NCBI GenBank assembly: GCA_025450405.1
Contig: JANWHL010000249.1
Coordinates: forward strand, 1-6,036
Source of the DNA: Ktedonobacterales bacterium
GTDB taxonomy: Bacteria; Chloroflexota; Ktedonobacteria; Ktedonobacterales; JADMIN01
DNA: 6,036 nucleotides
Direction: 5' to 3'
Shown: positions 1 to 5,018 of the stretch, one piece after another
Layout of the letters: every line of letters starts with the position of its first letter
Position numbering within the stretch: position 1 is the stretch's first letter
Notes under the pieces: model-generated
Seen by the model: the letters and a program-made list of their open reading frames with translations, nothing else
Databases searched by the model: none
Told to the model about the DNA's origin: nothing
Made by a program: the position numbers and the translations under genes

Positions 1-1
1 C

Positions 2-103
2 GATTCCCGCGAAACGGACCTCGACTCTCTGCTGGATCAAGCCGACCAGGAGATCGCGGCCGGCCAGGTGTATGACCTCGACGACCTCCTCCGAGAGCCA
101 TGA
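2..103 (+). CDS. C-terminal end of probable type II antitoxin (partial)
   Basis: This frame is open from the left edge of the window and ends at TGA 101-103. It encodes about 33 acidic residues, with a stretch reading LDQADQEIAAGQVYDLDDLL, ending in REP. The stop overlaps the ATG of the following toxin frame (ATGA at 100-103), the usual tight coupling of antitoxin-toxin pairs. An acidic, Asp/Glu-rich C-terminus is typical of antitoxins, where this part wraps around the toxin. The DNA-binding N-terminus lies outside the window, so the antitoxin family (Phd/YefM, RHH or other) cannot be assigned. The call rests mainly on position and overlap; it could instead be the tail of an unrelated small protein. 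Confidence 0.55.
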   Translation, partial: DSRETDLDSLLDQADQEIAAGQVYDLDDLLREP

Positions 104-370
104 AATCCCATGTTACGGCGACCTTCCTCCGACGGTTTGCCAACCTCCCTCCGGCAGTCCAGACGCGCGCCCGTGACGACTACCGCGTCTTCCAACGCGA
201 CCCAAACTATCCAGGGCTCAACTTCCACTCTGTTACGCGGGGCAACGAGAAGCTCTATTCGGTCTACACCGGCATCCACTACCGCGCTAGCGCGCGAACG
301 CGGCGGCGAACTGTACTGGTTCTGGATCGGCCATCATGCCATCTACGACGCTATTCTCGCGGGCCGATGA
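100..370 (+). pseudogene. RelE/ParE-family toxin, frameshifted
   Basis: The ATG at 100 opens a frame encoding MKSHVTATFLRRFANLPPAV and continuing through YSVYTGIHYR to about 285. The family-like C-terminus (ALARERGGELYWFWIGHHAIYD, ending at TGA 368-370) continues in the +2 frame. Joining the two gives about 90 residues, the normal length for this RelE/ParE-fold family. The family usually shows a basic N-terminal helix, a 'Y R A L' strand and a 'W F W I G x H x x Y' C-terminal segment; all are present once the frame is restored. Proteins of this fold are ribosome-dependent mRNA interferases or gyrase poisons. The break lies in a CG-rich run (ccgcgctagcgcgcg), and a 2-nt loss there would restore YRAL. 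As written, the first frame runs on to 441 with an unrelated tail. It may be a true decaying toxin or a sequencing/assembly error. Confidence 0.75.
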
Positions 371-375
371 TCAGG

Positions 376-466
376 CCACGGCATGGCTCGCGGCCATGCT
401 GCCGTGGGAGACGCCCACGCTCAGACGGTTGCGCTGTCTGAACGCTTCGACAGCGTCGTCGAAGCG
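376..466. other. Cluster of four hairpins between convergent genes
   Basis: Four inverted repeats lie end to end between the toxin stop (370) and the stop of the minus-strand GH113-like gene (475). Hairpin 1 is at 376-407: a 12-bp stem ccacggcatggc with a 5-nt loop and a 3-nt bulge at 399-401. Hairpin 2 is at 403-419: cgtggg / cccacg with a 5-nt loop. Hairpin 3 is at 421-441: tcagac / gtctga with a 9-nt loop. Hairpin 4 is at 443-466: a perfect 9-bp stem cgcttcgac / gtcgaagcg with a 6-nt loop. Hairpins 1 and 2 share bases 403-407, so they exclude each other. No T-run follows on either strand, so a classic intrinsic terminator is not shown. A bidirectional termination or mRNA-end protection role fits the convergent layout. 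Confidence 0.5.
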
Positions 467-474
467 GCCGTCCG

Positions 475-1992
475 TCAGCACAGACACGGCACGGTGGCTG
501 TGTGGTAGTAGGTGGCGAGCCAGAGGCCGGCGGATTTCGAGTCAGTGGGCTTGGTACCGTGGAGGTCATCACCCGCCCAGAGCGTGCCGCGCTGCCAGTT
601 CGGCTGCGCCGACCGCGGGGAGAGGGGCTCATCGGCCCACCAGATGACGCCCGCCCACCACGATGTCCCCGTAAAGGTCTGGAGCAGCGACATCATGTCG
701 TTCTTCTGCTCGTCGGGATCATAGCTCTGCGCGTCGGTGCGCCCCGGCGTGGAGTTCGAGCCCTGCGTACTCTCGTACCCGGCGGCGGTGAACAGGATGG
801 GCTTCTGATACTGGTCGTGGACGGCCTGGAGCCGGCCGTAGATGTTGCCCTGGCCGCCGAGACCACTCCCCTGCCCGTGCCACGCGTTGAGGAGCGTGCC
901 CACCGAAGGGTCGGCGCTGTTCTGGGTCAGCGGGAAATAGGCATCCACGCCGATCGCGTCCACCGCGTCCCACCACTTGATCAGCTCGAATTCGCCCTGG
1001 GGCGAGGATTTGTACTGGTCACCAGTGAGACCGCTGGCCGCGTAGATCACCTTGCCCTGGTAGTTGCCGCCCGCTTTGGCGCCACGCACGAGGTAGGCCG
1101 CGTAGGCCTTGCCGCGCACCGCCGACACGATGTGGCGCCATTCGCACTCGTGGCGCCCGGCGCAGGTGAAGCTGTCGCCCGTTGCCTTTGAATGCGCCAC
1201 TCCGCTCGGGTCAGATTGCTTGGTCGAGGCCGGGCCGTCCACCGACAGATCGGCCAGGTCGTCCCCCACGATGAAGTACGGCATGTGCTGCGTCTGCGCC
1301 AGCGCGGCGAAATGGACGGCGAAGGCCGTATAGTTATCCACCCAGGCCTGCTCCAGGTGGCCCACCGTCGCCGTGTTGCCCGTCGCCGTCGTGATGTCCT
1401 GATTGGCGGCCTCGTCATACCAGTCATGGCCAATGAAATAGGGGTACTCGTAGGGCGCGTTGTACTGGTCCTGCTGGCGCAATTCCAGCTCGAGAATCGG
1501 CATGAGCCCGGCCGCGCGGGCATCCGCGATGGCCTGAATGTAGTCGGCATCGGGCAGCGTGTCGGCGTTCTGGTACTTGCCGCCGGCCTGCCAGTAGAGC
1601 GTGCTCTCACTCCGATAGGGCATGTCGGCCACCACCGGAATCACCACCGTGTTCATGTGGAAGTCATGCACCTCGGAGCGCAGGTTCTTGGAGGAGGCTG
1701 GCGTGGTGTAGCCGCCGGCCCCCGTGCTGCGCGCCGTCCACATGAAGGCGAAGCCCTGGAAGGTTGCCGCGCCGCCTTGTGAGCCCTGGCCGCCCACGGC
1801 GGCGCGCGCCAGCAGGCCCGGCGTCAGATAGAGCAGGCGCGGGAGGAGGAGCTGCCCTGGCACCAGCGCGAGGGCCAGGGTGATCAGGCCCACCAGAGCT
1901 CCCATGCGCAGCGCGCGGCGATCGGCGGGCCGCTCGCCAGGCGCGGAGAGCGGCGACTGGCCCGGCAGCAGCGGCGCGGGTGAGAGCGGCAT
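475..1992 (-). CDS. Membrane-anchored GH113-like TIM-barrel protein, catalytic Glu apparently missing
   Basis: This is a 505-residue protein. The ATG at 1992 is chosen because GGAGGGGG lies 8 nt upstream; an in-frame ATG at 2022 has no such site. Residues 31-50 (MGALVGLITLALALVPGQLL) form a hydrophobic signal-anchor after an Arg-containing N-terminus, placing the rest outside the membrane. From about residue 78 the protein follows the GH113 TIM-barrel pattern: FQGFAFMW at the first strand, MNTVVIPVVAD, an AGLMPILELEL strand, and KWWDAVDAIGVDAYFPLT at 339-356, the hallmark of the family. GH113 members are beta-mannanases and related glycosidases. Where the family normally shows GTE (acid/base) and TE(I/V)GY (nucleophile), this protein reads GDDL (243-246) and TAAGY (402-406), so ordinary retaining activity is doubtful. 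C277 and C283 could form a disulfide. It is probably translated from the same transcript as the recombinase upstream, 92 nt away. The substrate is unknown. Confidence 0.75.
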   Translation of the reverse strand: MPLSPAPLLPGQSPLSAPGERPADRRALRMGALVGLITLALALVPGQLLLPRLLYLTPGLLARAAVGGQGSQGGAATFQGFAFMWTARSTGAGGYTTPASSKNLRSEVHDFHMNTVVIPVVADMPYRSESTLYWQAGGKYQNADTLPDADYIQAIADARAAGLMPILELELRQQDQYNAPYEYPYFIGHDWYDEAANQDITTATGNTATVGHLEQAWVDNYTAFAVHFAALAQTQHMPYFIVGDDLADLSVDGPASTKQSDPSGVAHSKATGDSFTCAGRHECEWRHIVSAVRGKAYAAYLVRGAKAGGNYQGKVIYAASGLTGDQYKSSPQGEFELIKWWDAVDAIGVDAYFPLTQNSADPSVGTLLNAWHGQGSGLGGQGNIYGRLQAVHDQYQKPILFTAAGYESTQGSNSTPGRTDAQSYDPDEQKNDMMSLLQTFTGTSWWAGVIWWADEPLSPRSAQPNWQRGTLWAGDDLHGTKPTDSKSAGLWLATYYHTATVPCLC

Positions 1993-2022
1993 GCGTGATT
2001 CCCCCTCCGGGCGGACTGTCAT

Positions 2023-2060
2023 GGACCGGATTGGTCCGGCCGGAGTAGCCGCCGGCCGAC
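2023..2060. other. Inverted repeats between recombinase and GH113-like gene
   Basis: Two short inverted repeats fill the gap between the recombinase stop and the GH113-like start. One is ggacc / ggtcc at 2023-2037 with a 5-nt loop. The other is cggccgg / ccggccg at 2037-2043 and 2052-2058 with an 8-nt loop, extendable to 9 pairs if C2036 bulges. No T-run follows. They could limit read-through or set relative expression in a two-gene transcript. GC-rich sequence makes such stems easy to find by chance, so the call is weak. Confidence 0.3.
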
Positions 2061-2072
2061 CGTGGAAGCGCC

Positions 2073-2100
2073 AGAGCGCCAACGCTAGAGCGCCAACGCC
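2073..2100. repeat. 14-bp tandem duplication over the recombinase stop codon
   Basis: The sequence agagcgccaacgct (2073-2086) is followed at once by agagcgccaacgcc (2087-2100), 13 of 14 bases identical. The second copy encodes the last residues (ALAL) of the recombinase, and the stop codon (2085-2087) is formed across the junction. Loss of one copy removes the stop and shifts the frame by 14 nt, joining the recombinase frame to the GH113-like frame, which is open through this gap. Confidence 0.85.
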
Positions 2101-3149
2101 AGCTTGCGATACTTTTCGGCGGACTCGTACCAGGCCTCTTCCGAGAGGCCCAGCTTCTCGCGCAGCGCATCGGGCGGGACGCCCGCACGCAGCTGGCGCA
2201 CCGCGTACACGTCGCGCAGCAACTGCAGGGTCACCGCCTTGCGCAGACCCGCGCGCCGCACGGCCGCCGCCAGCACGTAATTGAGGTTGCGCCCAGTGCA
2301 CTCGAAGACGCGCTCCACGGGCCGGTGGCGCTCTAGATAGCGCTGGTAGATCGGCGCCCACTCGGCGGGCAGCGCCATCCGCCGCTCGCGGCGGCGCTTG
2401 TCCTGGCCGGGGAAATGCACCTCGATGGCTGGGCGCTGCGGGTCCGAGCGATCGACATCCGCCAGCCGCAGCGCAAGCAGCTCTTCTTTCTTCAGTCCCG
2501 CCTCGAGCAGCGTGCTGACCAGCAGCTCGCTGCGAACATCGGCGGCCGACGCGGCCACCAGCCGCGCCACCTCGTCCTCGAAGAGCAGGGTGGGGAGCGG
2601 CGGGAGCGGACGCGCCCGCCGGACACCATCCGCCGGGCTGACGCGGAGGATCTCGCGTGCCACGAGCCACCCGAAGAAGTTCTTCAGGAAGGTGAGCCGG
2701 CGCGCCACCGTCTTGGGGCTCGCGCGCTCGTCGTTCGCCCCGGCGCTGGTCGGGGCGTTAGTCGGGGCGTTAGTCGGGGCGTTAGTCGGGGCGCCGCCAC
2801 GGAGTACGCGCCGGTGCTGGCCCGTGCGCAGCCAGTCCTCCAACTCGGCGCTGGTGACTGACCGGATCGGTTTCTCGGCGCCCAGGCTGGTAATCAGGAG
2901 CCGCAGGTCCGAGAGGAAGCACGCGACGGTGTTGGCCGTGTGGTCGGTCTGCCGCAGGTATTCCTCGTAGGGGAGCGCGCACGCCCCCAGGGTGGCGTCG
3001 GGCGCCGGCAGGGGCGCGCGCACCAGCGGCACCATGGGACGGCGCGACGGCACCGCGACCGGCGTGATCTCGAGATCGAACAGGTGGGGCTGCCGCACAT
3101 CCAGATCGGGCGCGGATGGCGACGCCGACGGATCGGCCGATTCCCACAT
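2085..3149 (-). CDS. Tyrosine-recombinase (phage integrase/Xer-like) protein with substituted catalytic residues
   Basis: This is a 354-residue protein. The ATG at 3149 has GAGGAG 8 nt upstream. After a Pro-rich, probably disordered N-terminus (1-55), residues 58-175 resemble the SAM-like core-binding domain (YEEYLRQTDHTANTVACFLS, then SPKTVARRLTFLKNFFGWL). Residues 185-354 resemble the catalytic domain (EAGLKKEELLALRLADVD, a GQDKRRRERRMALP beta-hairpin, and LGL at 333-335). In active members the first box is GLR, the second HxLR, the third LGH, and a Tyr nucleophile follows about 9 residues after that His. Here these are K220, Q309-L-L-R312 and L335, with tyrosines only at 341 and 347. The fold seems kept but strand cleavage is in doubt. 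A four-copy APTN/APTS linker (120-135) interrupts the core-binding domain. The gene is likely first in a two-gene unit with the GH113-like gene. It may act as a DNA-binding protein or belong to a divergent integrase lineage. Confidence 0.85.
   Translation of the reverse strand: MWESADPSASPSAPDLDVRQPHLFDLEITPVAVPSRRPMVPLVRAPLPAPDATLGACALPYEEYLRQTDHTANTVACFLSDLRLLITSLGAEKPIRSVTSAELEDWLRTGQHRRVLRGGAPTNAPTNAPTNAPTSAGANDERASPKTVARRLTFLKNFFGWLVAREILRVSPADGVRRARPLPPLPTLLFEDEVARLVAASAADVRSELLVSTLLEAGLKKEELLALRLADVDRSDPQRPAIEVHFPGQDKRRRERRMALPAEWAPIYQRYLERHRPVERVFECTGRNLNYVLAAAVRRAGLRKAVTLQLLRDVYAVRQLRAGVPPDALREKLGLSEEAWYESAEKYRKLALAL
2749..2793. repeat. 12-bp in-frame minisatellite in recombinase
   Basis: The unit gtcggggcgtta is present 3.75 times without a mismatch (2749-2760, 2761-2772, 2773-2784, then gtcggggcg to 2793). 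On the coding (minus) strand each unit reads GCC CCG ACT AAC, giving Ala-Pro-Thr-Asn repeats at residues 120-134. Perfect identity between copies, including third codon positions, points to recent expansion by slippage. Changes in copy number would keep the frame and only alter linker length. Confidence 0.9.
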
Positions 3150-3278
3150 CTCGTTTGCTCCTCGGGCGCCACCACGCGGTCACGAAACGTCCAGGTATCG
3201 TACACCGACGCGCGGCGATCCGCCGCGCGCAACGCCGCCCACCCGGCCGCGCATCCTCGTTTCGTCCAGCCGGCACCC

Positions 3279-3307
3279 AGTATGCTGGATACGACCCGAG
3301 TTAGCAA
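3279..3307 (-). promoter_or_regulatory. Sigma70-like promoter for recombinase (and GH113-like gene)
   Basis: On the minus strand TTGCTA (3307-3302) is followed after exactly 17 nt by CATACT (3284-3279). This is 4 of 6 matches to TTGACA, and CATACT matches TATAAT at four positions. Predicted initiation near 3272 leaves a leader of about 120 nt before the ATG at 3149. The -10 box is followed by GGG, as at the two other promoters proposed here. Confidence 0.45.
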
Positions 3308-3344
3308 GTGCGCTCGGCCCAGATGGGCTAGACGCGATCACCGC

Positions 3345-3350
3345 ATTATA
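3345..3350 (-). promoter_or_regulatory. Alternative -10 box (TATAAT) upstream of recombinase
   Basis: A perfect minus-strand TATAAT lies at 3350-3345 in otherwise GC-rich DNA. No convincing -35 is seen at 16-18 nt (CCTCCT occupies the 17-nt position) and no TGn precedes it. It could be a second start for the recombinase transcript with a leader near 190 nt, or chance. Confidence 0.25.
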
Positions 3351-3378
3351 GCCACATGAGCCAGGACAGGAGGCGGCC

Positions 3379-3498
3379 ATGGCCAGTCTGGAAGCCGCGA
3401 TCGCGCATGGTCACGATATTCACGCGCATGTTTACACGCCCGCGCCTGGCCCGGCCAGGAGCCGCGCGGCGAGCTGGTTGGCCAGGACCACGCTGTAG
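3379..3498 (+). CDS. Candidate small ORF with strong Shine-Dalgarno
   Basis: A plus-strand frame of 39 codons begins at ATG 3379, with AGGAGG 5 nt upstream (3368-3373), and stops at TAG 3496-3498. The start reads MASLEAAIAHGHDIHAHVY, a plausible amphipathic and His-rich peptide. The last half overlaps, antisense, the 3' end of the FAD oxidoreductase. I do not recognise the peptide. It may be the remnant 5' end of a gene removed by rearrangement, or a chance ORF with a fortuitous ribosome site; no clear plus-strand promoter is seen. Confidence 0.2.
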   Translation: MASLEAAIAHGHDIHAHVYTPAPGPARSRAASWLARTTL

Positions 3499-4757
3499 TT
3501 CTGGCCCCGGTCCTGGGGATAGACCTGGAACATGTTGGCGAGGTAGAGGCCAGGCACCGGCGTTTCGCGCGGGGGGATGCGCGCACGGTAGTCGGTCGTG
3601 ACAATCGGCTGGGCGTAGGGGGCCGCGAACGACCACGAGTCGGTCACCCAATCCGGCGTGAAGTCCGGATTGATACGCGCCAGGTGCGGCAGCATCTCCG
3701 CCAGCGCCTCCGCCTTGGTGGCGCGCATGAGGGGATGGTCCATCGGCAGATACTTGCCGAGGTAAACGAGGTGGCGCCCGCCATATTCAGCCGCCGGCTG
3801 GAAATTGGTGTGCTCGACCACGACGCCGAAGGGGTAGCCGGGGTCCGCGACGCTCAGCCAGTAGACCTCGGACATCAGCGGACGATCGAGGGCCAGAATC
3901 AGGCAGAACGCGCCGTAGGCCAGGCTCCAGTCATAGCGCTGGGTGAAGTCCGCGGGGAGGTCCGGCGCGAGGGCATAGGTCAGGCGTGGCGCGAGGGTGG
4001 AGACGACGCGGTCGTAGGTCTCGTTGCCCGCCGCCGTGGTCACGCGGAGCCGCCCGCCGCCGTCCTGTACCGTGCTCGCGTCGTCCACCTGGCGCACCTC
4101 GCGGACCGGCGTGCCCAGGCGCACGGTGCCACCGTGCGCTTTGACGGCCGCCGCGAGCGATTCATAGAGCTGCTGGAATCCGCCGCGGAGGTAGCCGAGC
4201 CGGGCGGTGCGCGAATGGATGCGCGACCAGATCCACGGCAGCGCCACCTGGTCGGCGTAGGGACCAAATTTGCCCGCGAAGAGCGGCTCGAAGGCCACAC
4301 CGTAGGCGCGCGCGCCCATCCAGCGCTTGATCCACGCGGTGGCGGTGCGCCCCTCCAGGCGCTCGGGAAAGGGCCAGACTTTGAGGAAGCCAAGACCGCC
4401 CAGGAGCCGGAGGCGATCGGGCACGGGCAAGGGAGCGAAGGTGATGGCCGGCACCACACCGTCCAGCCGGTACGACTTGCCGCCGACCAGGTGGCTGGTG
4501 CTGGGGGTGGTCCAGCTCAGCTTGTCGCCCAGTCCCAGCTCACGAATGAGCGCAACAATCGCATGGTCGGTTCCGAAGAGGTGGTGGTAGAACTTCTCCA
4601 GCCAGGGACCATCCGGCCCGACGCGAAAGCCCGCCGCCAGGCCGCCCGGGTCGGGGCCGGCCTCGTACACGACCACCGGCTCGCCGGCCCGCGCCAACCG
4701 ATAGGCCAGCGTCAGCCCCAGCGCACCCCCACCCAGAATCGCCGTACGAGCCGTCAC
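3432..4757 (-). CDS. FAD-dependent oxidoreductase (amine oxidase / protoporphyrinogen oxidase-like)
   Basis: This is a 441-residue protein starting at GTG 4757 with GAGAGG about 11 nt upstream; no earlier or nearby ATG gives the nucleotide-binding motif. Residues 5-40 form the FAD-binding Rossmann unit: GGGALG at 9-14, the ribose-binding acid E32 after VVVY, and the GG pair at 38-39 typical of the amine-oxidase/phytoene-desaturase superfamily. Residues 403-430 (GLYLANMFQVYPQDRGQNYS and following) match the C-terminal FAD-contacting segment. Middle motifs such as EKFYHHLF (54-61) and FEPLFAGKFG (156-165) resemble soluble NAD(P)/FAD oxidoreductases often found by polysaccharide or lipid genes, related in fold to UDP-galactopyranose mutase and HemG-type enzymes. 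There is no signal peptide or membrane helix, so it is cytoplasmic. The substrate cannot be told from sequence; neighbours are not an obvious pathway. It has its own promoter, divergent from the DinB gene. Confidence 0.85.
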   Translation of the reverse strand: MTARTAILGGGALGLTLAYRLARAGEPVVVYEAGPDPGGLAAGFRVGPDGPWLEKFYHHLFGTDHAIVALIRELGLGDKLSWTTPSTSHLVGGKSYRLDGVVPAITFAPLPVPDRLRLLGGLGFLKVWPFPERLEGRTATAWIKRWMGARAYGVAFEPLFAGKFGPYADQVALPWIWSRIHSRTARLGYLRGGFQQLYESLAAAVKAHGGTVRLGTPVREVRQVDDASTVQDGGGRLRVTTAAGNETYDRVVSTLAPRLTYALAPDLPADFTQRYDWSLAYGAFCLILALDRPLMSEVYWLSVADPGYPFGVVVEHTNFQPAAEYGGRHLVYLGKYLPMDHPLMRATKAEALAEMLPHLARINPDFTPDWVTDSWSFAAPYAQPIVTTDYRARIPPRETPVPGLYLANMFQVYPQDRGQNYSVVLANQLAARLLAGPGAGV

Positions 4758-4811
4758 GTTGTTGTGGTCCTCTCCCGCGCCCCCGGGTCAATCGCCCCGG
4801 CCAGCGTACCC

Positions 4812-4820
4812 AGTATCGCA
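4812..4820 (-). promoter_or_regulatory. Extended -10 promoter for FAD oxidoreductase
   Basis: On the minus strand TGC-GATACT (4820-4812) forms an extended -10 element, followed by GGG. A weak TTGGGG lies 19 nt further upstream. Initiation near 4805 gives a leader of about 48 nt before the GTG at 4757. Confidence 0.4.
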
Positions 4821-4873
4821 TACGCCGCCGCGCCGGCCCCAACGGCATGGCCCGGGTGGGCGGCCAATTCCGA

Positions 4874-4912
4874 TGGCTGATTGCGGTGGCTGATTGCGGT
4901 GGCTGATTGCGA
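4874..4912. repeat. Three tandem 13-bp repeats in divergent control region
   Basis: The unit tggctgattgcgg occurs at 4874-4886 and 4887-4899, and again at 4900-4912 with the last base changed to A. The array lies between the two divergent promoters and ends 13 nt before the DinB -10 box, covering its -35 region. The third copy runs into a 10-bp perfect palindrome tgcgatcgca (4908-4917). Such iterated sites often bind a regulator, but simple slippage is an alternative. Confidence 0.75.
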
Positions 4913-4922
4913 TCGCATGGCA

Positions 4923-4931
4923 TGCTATACT
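4923..4931 (+). promoter_or_regulatory. Extended -10 promoter for DinB-methylase unit
   Basis: TGC-TATACT at 4923-4931 is a strong extended -10 element, followed by GGGG. The -35 position at 17 nt (ctgatt, 4903-4908) is poor and lies inside the triple 13-bp repeat, so activation or repression through the repeats is plausible. Initiation near 4938 would give a leader of about 80 nt. Confidence 0.5.
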
Positions 4932-4972
4932 GGGGCCACGCTTGCGTCACCGCCTGGCTTGTCCGGCCGAGC

Positions 4973-5015
4973 AAAGGGGACGAGGCGAAAGGGGACGAGA
5001 TCAAGGGGGGACAAG
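4973..5015 (+). repeat. Purine-rich 15-nt-period repeats in the DinB leader
   Basis: The 12-mer aaaggggacgag occurs at 4973-4984 and 4988-4999, and a degenerate third copy caaggggggacaag at 5002-5015. The last copy provides the Shine-Dalgarno (AAGGGGGG) 8 nt before ATG 5019. The leader therefore has three ribosome-site-like G-rich blocks at 15-nt spacing. The decoy sites are not followed by a start codon at the right distance. Confidence 0.6.
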
Positions 5016-5018
5016 ACT

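Noticed and set aside
502..1191. A 229-residue plus-strand ORF
   Set aside because: Antisense shadow of the GH113-like gene with no domain signal.
475..2670. A single 731-residue minus-strand protein
   Set aside because: Upstream of about 2022 the frame is Arg/Ala/Gly/Pro-rich shadow of the recombinase gene; the GH113-like gene has its own ATG with a strong Shine-Dalgarno at 1992.
2749..2793. Possible CRISPR-like array
   Set aside because: Units are 12 bp, directly abutting with no spacers, and lie in a coding frame; this is a minisatellite.
3397..3404. GCGATCGC palindrome, also at 4909-4916, as a HIP1-type iterated palindrome
   Set aside because: Only two copies were seen, and the motif is easily expected by chance in GC-rich DNA.
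3445..3459. Hairpin cctggc-ccg-gccagg as terminator of the FAD gene
   Set aside because: It lies inside the last codons of the gene and no T-run follows on the minus strand.
3684..4880. A 398-residue plus-strand ORF
   Set aside because: It is antisense to the FAD oxidoreductase, has low-complexity composition and no recognisable domain; long antisense frames are common in GC-rich DNA.
4881..5018. An upstream start for the DinB protein
   Set aside because: The extension would translate the 13-bp repeats and the promoter; ATG 5019 has a proper ribosome site and begins the conserved helix.
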